Positions 8,043 to 15,585 of a stretch of DNA of 64,000 nucleotides are shown here, in pieces. Position numbers and translations under genes: made by a program. The stretch's first letter is position 1; the number at the start of each line of letters is the position of its first letter. The notes beneath the pieces were generated by a model. The model ran no database searches and had not been told where the DNA came from. It worked only from the letters and a program-made list of their open reading frames with translations. Source of the DNA: Streptomyces tanashiensis (lineage in GTDB: Bacteria; Actinomycetota; Actinomycetes; Streptomycetales; Streptomycetaceae); the NCBI RefSeq assembly GCF_014648895.1, contig NZ_BMRZ01000001.1, positions 620,001 through 684,000 of the forward strand, read 5' to 3'.

Positions 8043-9365
8043 ATGGCCACGGCCGTGACGGTGACGACGACGGTTCCGGACTCCGGTGCCGAGGTACGGG
8101 ACTGGGCCCGCAGGGCCGGGGCGCTGTCCCCGGTGCTCGCCGTGATCGCGCTGCTGCTCGTCCCGGGCGGCGGCGGCGCGCAGGGCGGCACCGGAGGCAC
8201 GGGGACGGTCGCGGACGCGGCCTCCGGGCTCCTGGTCCTGATCTGCCTGGTGCGGGTGATGCGCGGCGGGACCCGGCCGCTGACCCGGGCGGCGGCCGTC
8301 GTCCTCGGTCTGCCGGTGCTCGGGATCTGTCTGGCCGCGATCACCTCGCACGACCCGGCGGCGAGCCTGCCGGGCGTCGCCCGGTACGTGCAGATCTTCG
8401 TCCTCGTGCCGGCGGCCGTGCTCCTGATGATCCGCGACCGGCGGGACTTCGCCCTGGTGGCCTGGAGTCTGGTCGCGTTCGCGCTGCTCCAGGGCGCGGT
8501 CGGCGTCGTCCAGTTCCTGACGGGCACGGGCGCCTCGTACCAGGGTGAGGACATCCGCGCCGTCGGCACCTTCGGGGCCACCGACGTGATGGGCATGGCG
8601 ACGGTCGTGGCGTACGGGCTCGTCGTCGTCACCGGGATCGCGCTCGGCAGCGGCCCCGGCCGCGTCCGCACGACCGCGCTGGTCTGCGCGGGTCTCCTCT
8701 TCCTGCCGCTGGTGCTGTCGTTCAGCCGGGGCGCGTGGATCGCGACCGTGCTCGCCTGCGCGATCCAGCTGCTGCTCGCCGGGGTGCGGCGGGCGGCACG
8801 GGCGGCGCTCGTGGCGGGCGCGCTCGGCGTGGTCCTCGTCGGCGGTCTCGGGATCGGCTCGGAGATGGTGAAGGAGCGGGTCACCAGCATCACGCAGGTG
8901 GCGGCCGCGCCGGACCAGTCGGTCACCGACCGGTACACGATGTGGGCGGCGGCCGGGCGGATGTGGCACGCGGAACCGGTCACGGGCGTCGGCCTCAAGG
9001 GCTTCCCCCAGTACCGCGACTCGAACGCCTCGCTGGCACTCTCCTCCGGCAGCGACACGGCCGGCGCGGGCGCCGCCTTCGCGCGCCAGCCGCTGCTCTC
9101 CCCGCACAACATGTACCTGCTCGTGCTGAGCGAGCAGGGCCTGGTCGGGCTGCTCGCCCTGGCGGGCAGCTGGGTGGCGCTGCTCGTCGGCGCGCTGCGG
9201 CGGCAGCGGCTCGGCGCGGACTGCGCGCTCGTCGCGACGGGACTGCTCTCCTGGCAGCTCATCGACTTCTTCTACGCGGACATCGGCGGCCCCTCCACGG
9301 TCCTGATGTCGGTCGTCTTCGGTCTGGCGGCCTGGTGGTCGCTGGCGGAGGTGAGGCGTGCGTGA
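8043..9365 (+). CDS. O-antigen ligase/polymerase-like membrane protein
   Basis: A 440-residue protein with roughly ten hydrophobic segments and a large loop near residues 290-355 of the Wzy_C type: RYTMWAAAGRMW, GVGLKGFPQYRDSN and SPHNMYLLVLSEQG (the H near 354), residues typical of O-antigen ligases and polymerases. It would join repeat units or move a finished glycan onto an acceptor on the outer face of the membrane. The ATG at 8043 follows the preceding stop by two bases with GGGAG in front. Polymerase and ligase cannot be told apart by sequence. Its place between the initiating transferase and the flippase fits a Wzx/Wzy-like pathway. Confidence 0.85.
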   Translation: MATAVTVTTTVPDSGAEVRDWARRAGALSPVLAVIALLLVPGGGGAQGGTGGTGTVADAASGLLVLICLVRVMRGGTRPLTRAAAVVLGLPVLGICLAAITSHDPAASLPGVARYVQIFVLVPAAVLLMIRDRRDFALVAWSLVAFALLQGAVGVVQFLTGTGASYQGEDIRAVGTFGATDVMGMATVVAYGLVVVTGIALGSGPGRVRTTALVCAGLLFLPLVLSFSRGAWIATVLACAIQLLLAGVRRAARAALVAGALGVVLVGGLGIGSEMVKERVTSITQVAAAPDQSVTDRYTMWAAAGRMWHAEPVTGVGLKGFPQYRDSNASLALSSGSDTAGAGAAFARQPLLSPHNMYLLVLSEQGLVGLLALAGSWVALLVGALRRQRLGADCALVATGLLSWQLIDFFYADIGGPSTVLMSVVFGLAAWWSLAEVRRA

Positions 9366-11916
9366 CCCGTGGGCCGGGGAACCGGAGCCCACGGACGCGC
9401 CGTGGGCCGACGGGTCGCGCCCCGCGCCCCGGCCGCCCTGCGGCGCCCCGCTGAACGACCCCTGGCAGGCCTCGCCTCCGGGTCCCACGGACTCCCCGTG
9501 GGACCCGGAGGCCGTCGTGCTGCCGGGGCCGGGAGCGGTGGCGGCCGGGACGGCCACGGGAGCGGGAGCGGGAGCGCGGGCCGGGACGGCCGCCGCGGTG
9601 GCCGGCGCCCGCGCCGCCCGCGCCACGCGGCCCCCGACGATCCCCGGGCCCGGCCCGGCATCCGCCCCCGGCCCCGGCGCGGCGGAGGCCGCGGGGGCCG
9701 CGGGGGCCGGAACGGGGCCGGACCGGCCCGGCACGGGATCCGGCTGGTCCGGTACTGGATCCGATTGGCCCGGCGCGGGATCCAACCGGTCCGGTACTGG
9801 ATCCGGCTGGTCCGGTACTGGATCCAACCGATCCGATACTGGATCCGAATGGTCCGGCACGGGATCCAACCGGTCCGGCACTGGATCCGAATGGTCCGGC
9901 ACGGGATCCAACCGATCCGGTACTGGATCCGAATGGTCCGGCACGGGATCCAACCGATCCGGCACTGGATCCGAATGGTCCGGCACGGGATCCAACCGAT
10001 CCGATACTGGATCCGAATGGTCCGCCGCCGGGTCGGGCCGAGCCCGCGGGGAGTCCGGCCGGGACACTGCCGGGCCCGGCCGGGCCGGCGCCGGCTCCGG
10101 GCCCGTCGGTGTCGGGGGTTCCCGGGACGCCCGGCTCGTCGCCGGGGCACGGTGGGTGCCGCGCCGCCCCGCCGGGGCTCCGGCCGCCGCGCCCCGGCCT
10201 TCGGTCGCCCCTCCCCCCGGACGCCGGGCGCACGCCCGCGCGCGGGTCTCCCGCGCCCGGGCGTCCGGAGGCGGCGGGTTCCTGGCGAGGGCGGCGGCCG
10301 TGACCGCGGGTCTGACCGCGGCCGGGGCGGTCCTCGGGCTCGTGCGGGACCAGATCATGGCCGGGTACTTCGGCGCCGGGACCGGCACCGACGCGTTCCT
10401 GGTGGCGTGGACGGTGCCCGAGTTCGCCTCGACGCTGCTCATCGAGGACGCGATGGCGCTGATCCTGGTGCCCGCCTTCTCCCGCGCGCTGGCCCGGCGT
10501 TCGTCCGCCCTGTCCGGCGATCCGGTGCGTGCCCTGGTGCGTGGGACGCTCCCCCGGATCGTCCTCGCCCTCGGTGTCGCCGCCCTCGTCCTGATCGTCG
10601 CCGCCCCGCTGCTCGTGACCGCGCTCGCGCCGGGGCTGCCCGACCCGGCTCTCGCCGTCGACTGCACCCGGCTCACCGGCACCTGCGTGCTGTCCTTCGC
10701 CCTCGTGGGGTACTGCTCGGCGGCGCTGCGGGCGCACGGCCGCTTCCTGCCCCCGGCGGCGATCTACGTCGCGTACAACGCGGGGATCATCGGCACGATC
10801 CTGGTGCTGCGCGAGCCGTGGGGGGTGCGGTCCGCCGCCGCCGGGGTCGCCGTCGGCGGGGTCCTGATGGTCCTCGTCCAGGCCCCCTCGCTCCTGCGTG
10901 AGCTGCGGACGCCCCGGCGCACGGAGCCGGTGGCGGCCGCGCCCGCCTCCACGGGCGAGGGCCGCATCCTGGTCCTCGGACTCATCGCGCCCGTCGTCGC
11001 GTTCTCCCTGTGCCGCCAGTCCCAGACCCTGATCGAGCGGTTCCTCGCCTCGCCGCTGCCCGCCGGCGCCATCTCGCATCTGAACTACGCGCAGAAGGTC
11101 GCGCAGATGCCGATGATCCTCTCCCTGATGCTGTGCACGGTCAGCTTCCCGGTGGTCGCCCGCGCGCTCGCGGCGGGCGACCCCGAGGCGGCCCGCCGCC
11201 GGGTCGAGCGGGATCTGCTGCTCGCCGCCGTCGTCGTGCTCGTCGGCGCCTCGACGGTGATCGCCGCCGCCCCCCGGATCGTCGAGCTGCTCTTCGAGCG
11301 CGGTGAGTTCACCGGCGCCGACACCGTCTCCACGGCCGCCGTCATGCGGGTGTACGCGCTCGGCCTGCTCGGCCAGACGATGGTCGGCGCCCTCGTCCGC
11401 TGCTACTTCTCCGCCGCCCGCCCGCTCTGGTACCCGGCCGTCGCCATGGCCGCCGGCCTCGTCACGACCGCCGCCGCCGGCGTCCCCGGCGCCCACTACT
11501 GGGGCGCGGTCGGCATCGCCGCCGCCAACGCCCTCGGCATCACCCTCAGCGCCGTCCTGCTGCTGCGGGGCGCGCACCGCCAGGCCGTCCCCGTCCGCGT
11601 CGGCCATCTCGGCGAGGGACTGCTCCGGCTCGCCACCGCGAGCGCCTGGGCCACCGGCGCCGGCTGGCTCGGCCAGCTGGCGATCGACTCCTCCGCCCTC
11701 GCCGTCGCCGTCGCCGGACTGATCGTCGTCGGTGTCTTCGTGCTCTTCATCGCCTGCGCCGCCAAGGCGCCCGAGATCCCGCCCCTGCCCCGCTCCGCCT
11801 TCCGGAGGACCCCCCATGCCCGCCGCCACCGCGCTGCGCCGTCCGCTGCCGAAGCCGCCCCTGTGGAAGCCGCCCCTGTGGGTGGCGATGTACCACTCGA
11901 TCACGGACACCGCTGA
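9358..11916 (+). CDS. MurJ/MviN-type lipid flippase with long repeat-rich N-terminal tail
   Basis: An 852-residue protein. From about residue 305 it is a MurJ/MOP-family flippase with many membrane segments (VLGLVRDQIMAGYFGAG, TDAFLVAWTVPEFAST, LNYAQKVAQMP). It would turn the lipid-linked glycan to the outside, as the Wzx role of this operon. The first 300 or so residues are unusual: DxPW-containing Pro-rich sequence, a Gly/Ala-rich stretch and 14 heptads of GS-x-x-S-G-T type encoded by 21-bp DNA repeats. The GTG at 9358 overlaps the ligase gene by eight bases, which supports it. A later GTG near 10156 would remove the tail. The 3' end overlaps the deacetylase gene by 101 bases, which is long. 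Confidence 0.85.
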   Translation: MRDPWAGEPEPTDAPWADGSRPAPRPPCGAPLNDPWQASPPGPTDSPWDPEAVVLPGPGAVAAGTATGAGAGARAGTAAAVAGARAARATRPPTIPGPGPASAPGPGAAEAAGAAGAGTGPDRPGTGSGWSGTGSDWPGAGSNRSGTGSGWSGTGSNRSDTGSEWSGTGSNRSGTGSEWSGTGSNRSGTGSEWSGTGSNRSGTGSEWSGTGSNRSDTGSEWSAAGSGRARGESGRDTAGPGRAGAGSGPVGVGGSRDARLVAGARWVPRRPAGAPAAAPRPSVAPPPGRRAHARARVSRARASGGGGFLARAAAVTAGLTAAGAVLGLVRDQIMAGYFGAGTGTDAFLVAWTVPEFASTLLIEDAMALILVPAFSRALARRSSALSGDPVRALVRGTLPRIVLALGVAALVLIVAAPLLVTALAPGLPDPALAVDCTRLTGTCVLSFALVGYCSAALRAHGRFLPPAAIYVAYNAGIIGTILVLREPWGVRSAAAGVAVGGVLMVLVQAPSLLRELRTPRRTEPVAAAPASTGEGRILVLGLIAPVVAFSLCRQSQTLIERFLASPLPAGAISHLNYAQKVAQMPMILSLMLCTVSFPVVARALAAGDPEAARRRVERDLLLAAVVVLVGASTVIAAAPRIVELLFERGEFTGADTVSTAAVMRVYALGLLGQTMVGALVRCYFSAARPLWYPAVAMAAGLVTTAAAGVPGAHYWGAVGIAAANALGITLSAVLLLRGAHRQAVPVRVGHLGEGLLRLATASAWATGAGWLGQLAIDSSALAVAVAGLIVVGVFVLFIACAAKAPEIPPLPRSAFRRTPHARRHRAAPSAAEAAPVEAAPVGGDVPLDHGHR
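9736..10029 (+). repeat. 14 tandem 21-bp repeats, each with a GGATCC
   Basis: GGATCC recurs 14 times at exactly 21-bp spacing from 9736 to 10009. Units mostly alternate between a GAATGG/GGCTGG form and an AACCGA/AACCGG form, giving a 42-bp higher-order period. In the flippase frame they encode heptads such as GSEWSGT and GSNRSGT. In that frame several codons end in A or T (GGA, GAA, CGA, ACT), unlike the surrounding gene. Confidence 0.95.
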
Positions 11917-12616
11917 CGATCCGTACCGGGTGACCGTCTCCCCCGTGCGCTTCGCCCGGCAGCTGCACTGGCTCGGCGACCGGGGGCTGCGCGGGGTCTC
12001 GGTGCGGGAGCTGCTCGCCGCCACCGCCGAGGGGCGCGCCAAGGGGCTCGTGGGCCTGACCTTCGACGACGGGTACGCGGACTTCCTCGACTCGGCGCTG
12101 CCGCTGCTGCGCCGGCACGGCTTCACGGCGACGGTGTACGTCCTGCCGGGCCGCCTCGGCGGCGAGAACGGCTGGGACACGGCCGGGCCCCGCAAGTCGC
12201 TGCTCGACGAGGACGGCATCCGGCGGATCGCCGAGGCCGGCATGGAGATCGGCTCGCACGGCCTCCGGCACGTCCGGCTCACCGAGGCCGACGACGCGAC
12301 GCTCGCCGCCGAGACCCGGCAGAGCCGTGAGCTCCTGGAGGAGATGACCGGCCGGCCGGTGGACGGCTTCTGCTACCCGTACGGGCAGGTCGACCCGCGC
12401 GCGATCCGCGCCGTGCGCAAGGCCGGTTACCGCCACGCCTGCGCCATCGACCCGGGCCCGCACACCGGCACGTACGCCCTGCCCCGCATCCACATCGGCG
12501 AGAACGACACCCCCTGGCGGCTCACCGCGAAGCGGGTCCTGCACCCGCTGCGCCGCCGCCATCCCGCCGATCTGCCCACCGCCCCGTACGCCCCGGCCCC
12601 GGTCGGTGCGCCGTGA
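11816..12616 (+). CDS. Polysaccharide deacetylase (CE4/NodB fold)
   Basis: A 266-residue NodB-type deacetylase. The metal site is visible: TFDDGY with D84 and D85 (base and metal ligand) and GSHGLRH with H148 and H152. AMYHSI near the N-terminus is also typical of this clan. It would remove N-acetyl groups from amino sugars of a glycan. There is no clear signal peptide or membrane segment, so either it acts on intermediates inside the cell or it is exported by an unrecognised route. The ATG at 11816 has a good GGAGGA site although it lies inside the 3' end of the flippase gene. It overlaps the next gene by four bases. Confidence 0.85.
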   Translation: MPAATALRRPLPKPPLWKPPLWVAMYHSITDTADDPYRVTVSPVRFARQLHWLGDRGLRGVSVRELLAATAEGRAKGLVGLTFDDGYADFLDSALPLLRRHGFTATVYVLPGRLGGENGWDTAGPRKSLLDEDGIRRIAEAGMEIGSHGLRHVRLTEADDATLAAETRQSRELLEEMTGRPVDGFCYPYGQVDPRAIRAVRKAGYRHACAIDPGPHTGTYALPRIHIGENDTPWRLTAKRVLHPLRRRHPADLPTAPYAPAPVGAP

Positions 12617-13746
12617 GGGTCCTGCACGTCATCACCGGGCTCGGCATCGGCGGGGCCGAGCAGCAGCTGCGGCTCCTGCTGCGCCACCTCCCGGTGAGCG
12701 GCGGGGTCGTCACGCTCACCAACCCGGGCGCCGTCGCCGCGGGCATCGAGGCCGACGGCACACCCGTCACCCACCTCGGCATGACGGGGAACCGCGACAT
12801 CGGGGCGCTGCCCCGGCTCGCCCGGATCGTCCGGCAGGGCCGCTACGACCTCGTCCACACGCATCTGTACCGGGCGTGCGTGTACGGCAGGACGGCGGCC
12901 CGGCTCGCCGGGGTCCGCCGGGTCATCGCCACCGAACACTCCCTCGGCGAGACGCAGATCGAGGGCAGGCCGCTCTCCGCGGGCACCCGCGCCCTGTATC
13001 TGGCGTCCGAGCGGCTCGGCACCTCCACGGTCGCCGTCTCGCCCAGCGTCGCCCGCCGGCTCGCGGACTGGGGCGTGCCCCCGGACCGCATCCGGGTGGT
13101 GCCGAACGGCATCGAGACCGGCCGGTTCGCCTTCGACGCGCGCGCCCGCCGCCTCACCCGGGGCGTCCTCGGCATCCCCGAGGACGCGTACGTCGTCGGC
13201 GGCGTCGGACGGCTCACGCCCGGGAAGAGGTTCGACCGGCTGGTCCGGGCGGTGGCCTCGGTGCCGGAGGCCCGGCTGCTCCTGGTCGGCGAGGGCGAGC
13301 ACCGCGAGGAGCTGCTGCGGGTCGCCCGGGAGTGCGGGGCCGCCGGCCGGATCCTGCTCGCCGGGGCCTGCGAGGACCCGCCGACCCACACCCCGCTCGG
13401 GCCCACGCTGCCCGAACTCCTCTCCGCCATGGACGTCTTCGTGTCCACCTCACCCGACGAGACCTTCGGGCTCGCGGTCGTCGAGGCGCTCGCCGCCGGC
13501 CTTCCCGTGCTGTACGTGGCCTGCCCGGCGATCGACGACCTGTCCCCGGACGCGGCACCGGGCGCGCGCCGGATCGGGGAGTCCGTGCCCGAGCTGATCT
13601 CCGCGCTGCGCGGCCTCGGGGACGCCCGGCCCACCCGGCTCCCGCCGCCGGCGGCCGCCCACCGCTACGACATCGCGCACAGCGCACGGCAGTTGATGTC
13701 CCTCTACGACCAGGCCGTCCACGGCACCCCCTCCCCCGCGAAGTGA
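12613..13746 (+). CDS. Glycosyltransferase family 4
   Basis: A 377-residue GT-B glycosyltransferase beginning MRVLHVITGLGIGGAEQQL, the hallmark N-terminus of GT4 enzymes that build extracellular polysaccharides. The donor half has VVGGVGRLTPGKRFD, LLLVGEGEHREEL and the E-x7-E motif in SPDETFGLAVVEALAAG. It starts with GTG in a four-base overlap with the deacetylase gene, so the two are coupled. It is the second GT4 of the cluster, so the repeat unit probably holds at least three sugars including the one placed by the initiating transferase. Donor specificity is unknown. Confidence 0.88.
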   Translation: MRVLHVITGLGIGGAEQQLRLLLRHLPVSGGVVTLTNPGAVAAGIEADGTPVTHLGMTGNRDIGALPRLARIVRQGRYDLVHTHLYRACVYGRTAARLAGVRRVIATEHSLGETQIEGRPLSAGTRALYLASERLGTSTVAVSPSVARRLADWGVPPDRIRVVPNGIETGRFAFDARARRLTRGVLGIPEDAYVVGGVGRLTPGKRFDRLVRAVASVPEARLLLVGEGEHREELLRVARECGAAGRILLAGACEDPPTHTPLGPTLPELLSAMDVFVSTSPDETFGLAVVEALAAGLPVLYVACPAIDDLSPDAAPGARRIGESVPELISALRGLGDARPTRLPPPAAAHRYDIAHSARQLMSLYDQAVHGTPSPAK

Positions 13747-13759
13747 GAGAGCCCGCACC

Positions 13760-14437
13760 ATGAACACCACCCCACCCCGCGCCTTCCTCCCCGCCGGCCT
13801 GCGCTCCCCGGGCCGCTGGGCGGTCCTCCCTGCGGCCGTCCTCGCCGGGGCGGTCCTCGGCGGCGGCTACGGCGCCCTGAAGACCCCGGAGTACGCGGCG
13901 ACCAGCTACGTGATCGTCGTACCGGCCGAGAAGTCCGACCCGGCGGCGGCGCTCGGCTTCGCCCAGGCGTACGGGCGGGTCGCCACCGACATCGCGGTGA
14001 CCGGCGACGCCCAGGTGTGGGCGGGGGTCACCGCCGACACCCTGCGGAAGAACGTGCTGGCCGCGACCTCCCCCGACGCGCCGATGATCTCGATCACGGC
14101 ACGGTCGGCGAAGCCCGCCCAGGCGGTCTCGATGGCCGACGGGGTGGCCCGCGCGCTCGTCCTCAACAGCACACACGTCGCCGGCAGCACCGGGGTGAAG
14201 GTCGTCCAGTTCTCCCGCGCCACCAAGCCCGTCGCCCCCGTCTCCCCGTCCACGTCGCTCTCCGCGCTCGTCGGCGGCTGTGCGGGCGGTCTCCTCGGCG
14301 GCCTGGTCCTCCTGGTCCGCCCGAAGCGCCCCGCCTCCCGCGACGGGGCCCGGCATTCCCGGCAGGCGACCGCCCCGGCCCCGTCCGCCCCCGTGCCCGC
14401 CCCGGCGGTCGCCCAGCACCAGCCGGAGGCGGTGTGA
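13760..14437 (+). CDS. Wzz-like polysaccharide chain-length/co-polymerase protein
   Basis: A 225-residue protein with two membrane helices (about 20-38 and 168-188) bracketing an extracytoplasmic part of about 125 residues, the layout of Wzz/YveK-type proteins. TPEYAATSYVIVV after the first helix matches the usual start of the Wzz domain, and the Pro before the second helix is conserved in the family. The C-terminal tail is Pro/Ala-rich and carries no tyrosine-kinase domain; no separate kinase is seen in the cluster. Such proteins set the length of the exported polymer. It overlaps the next gene by four bases. Confidence 0.8.
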   Translation: MNTTPPRAFLPAGLRSPGRWAVLPAAVLAGAVLGGGYGALKTPEYAATSYVIVVPAEKSDPAAALGFAQAYGRVATDIAVTGDAQVWAGVTADTLRKNVLAATSPDAPMISITARSAKPAQAVSMADGVARALVLNSTHVAGSTGVKVVQFSRATKPVAPVSPSTSLSALVGGCAGGLLGGLVLLVRPKRPASRDGARHSRQATAPAPSAPVPAPAVAQHQPEAV

Positions 14438-15558
14438 GCCCGAGAGCCCTGCGGACCGAGGTCTGCCGTGACGAGGAGGAGTTCGGGCGGCTTTCGGCCG
14501 AGTGGACGGCGCTGTACGGGCGCTGCTCCTCCGCCACCCCCTTCCAGTCCCACTCCTGGCTGCACTCCTGGTGGCTCTCGTACGGCCGGCCCGGTGCGCT
14601 GCGGGTGGTGCTCGTACGACGGGAGGACGGCGAGCTCGTCGCCGCCGCTCCCCTGATGCGGGCCCGCGGGCCGCTGCCCGTCCTCACCCAGCTCGGCGGC
14701 ACCATCACCGACTTCACGGACGTGCTCCTCGACGACGGCTGCCCGGAGGCGGCGTCCGCCCTGGCCGGGGCCCTCGCGCGGGCCGCCCGGGGCGCCGTCG
14801 TCGACCTGCGGGAGGTCCGGCCCGGCGCGGCCAGCGAACGGGTCTTCGCCCACTGGCGCGGCCCGCGCCGCCGGCTGCCCGACTCGCTCTGTCTGGAGCT
14901 GCCCGCCGTCCCCATGGAGGGCCTCCTCGAACGGATCCCGTCCGGGAAGGCCCAGCGGGTCCGTGCCAAGCTGCGGAAGCTGGACGCGCTCGGCATCGAC
15001 GCGCACGTGGTGACCGGCGAGGAGGTCCCGGCCGCCCTCGACCGGCTCCTGAGCCTCCATCAGCTCCAGTGGCAGGGCCGGGGCGTCACCGCCGAGCACA
15101 CCAGCGAGCGGTTCGCCCAGCACCTCACCCGGGCCGTGCGGCCCATGGTCGAGCGCGGCGACGCGATGGTGACCGAGTTCCGGCTCGCCGGGGACGTGGT
15201 CGCCGCCGATCTGACCCTGATGTCCCCGCGGCTCGCGGGCGGCTATCTGTACGGCGCCGACCCCGCGCTGCGCGCCCGCAAGGTCGACGTGGCGACGATG
15301 CTGCTGCGGCACGGGGCGCGGGAGACCAGTGCGGGCGGGCGGGCGACGCTCAGCATGCTGCGGGGCAGCGAGTCGTACAAGCAGCACTGGCGGCCCGAAC
15401 CGGTCCGCAACCGCCGGCTGCTCCTCACCGGGCGCGGTACGGCCCCGCTCCTCTGGCTGTGCGCGGGCGCGGCCGACGCCCGGCGCTGGGTGGCCCGGCA
15501 GGCGCGGGAACGGGCCTGGGTGGGGCGGGCGCTCGGCCGCGGCGGTGGTGGCGGATGA
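14434..15558 (+). CDS. GNAT/FemAB-like transferase (BioF2/CelD family)
   Basis: A 374-residue protein with the tandem acyltransferase fold often found in exopolysaccharide clusters (CelD/BioF2-type). Recognisable parts are [17 protein letters not shown] near the start, the central basic part ([13 protein letters not shown]) and the C-terminal [21 protein letters not shown] and [10 protein letters not shown]. It could acylate a sugar or attach an amino acid. The GTG at 14434 overlaps the Wzz-like gene by four bases. It is the last gene of this co-directional run, and a bidirectional hairpin overlaps its stop codon. Confidence 0.75.
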   Translation: MSPRALRTEVCRDEEEFGRLSAEWTALYGRCSSATPFQSHSWLHSWWLSYGRPGALRVVLVRREDGELVAAAPLMRARGPLPVLTQLGGTITDFTDVLLDDGCPEAASALAGALARAARGAVVDLREVRPGAASERVFAHWRGPRRRLPDSLCLELPAVPMEGLLERIPSGKAQRVRAKLRKLDALGIDAHVVTGEEVPAALDRLLSLHQLQWQGRGVTAEHTSERFAQHLTRAVRPMVERGDAMVTEFRLAGDVVAADLTLMSPRLAGGYLYGADPALRARKVDVATMLLRHGARETSAGGRATLSMLRGSESYKQHWRPEPVRNRRLLLTGRGTAPLLWLCAGAADARRWVARQARERAWVGRALGRGGGGG

Positions 15559-15575
15559 GCTCCGCCACCACCGCC
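15541..15575. terminator. Bidirectional terminator hairpin
   Basis: A perfect 15-bp inverted repeat (GGCGGTGGTGGCGGA at 15541-15555, its complement at 15561-15575) with a five-base loop straddles the stop codon of the acyltransferase gene and lies just past the stop of the convergent glycosidase gene. Confidence 0.65.
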
Positions 15576-15585
15576 GTGAGGGACG

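Noticed and set aside
9736..10029. CRISPR-like regular spacing
   Set aside because: The units are contiguous 21-bp repeats without spacers, they lie inside an open frame, and no cas gene is present.
7956..10682. Large minus-strand frame with SDPVPDRLDP repeats
   Set aside because: It is antisense to the ligase and flippase genes, which have conserved motifs and coupled starts. The repeats are just the reverse reading of the 21-bp array.
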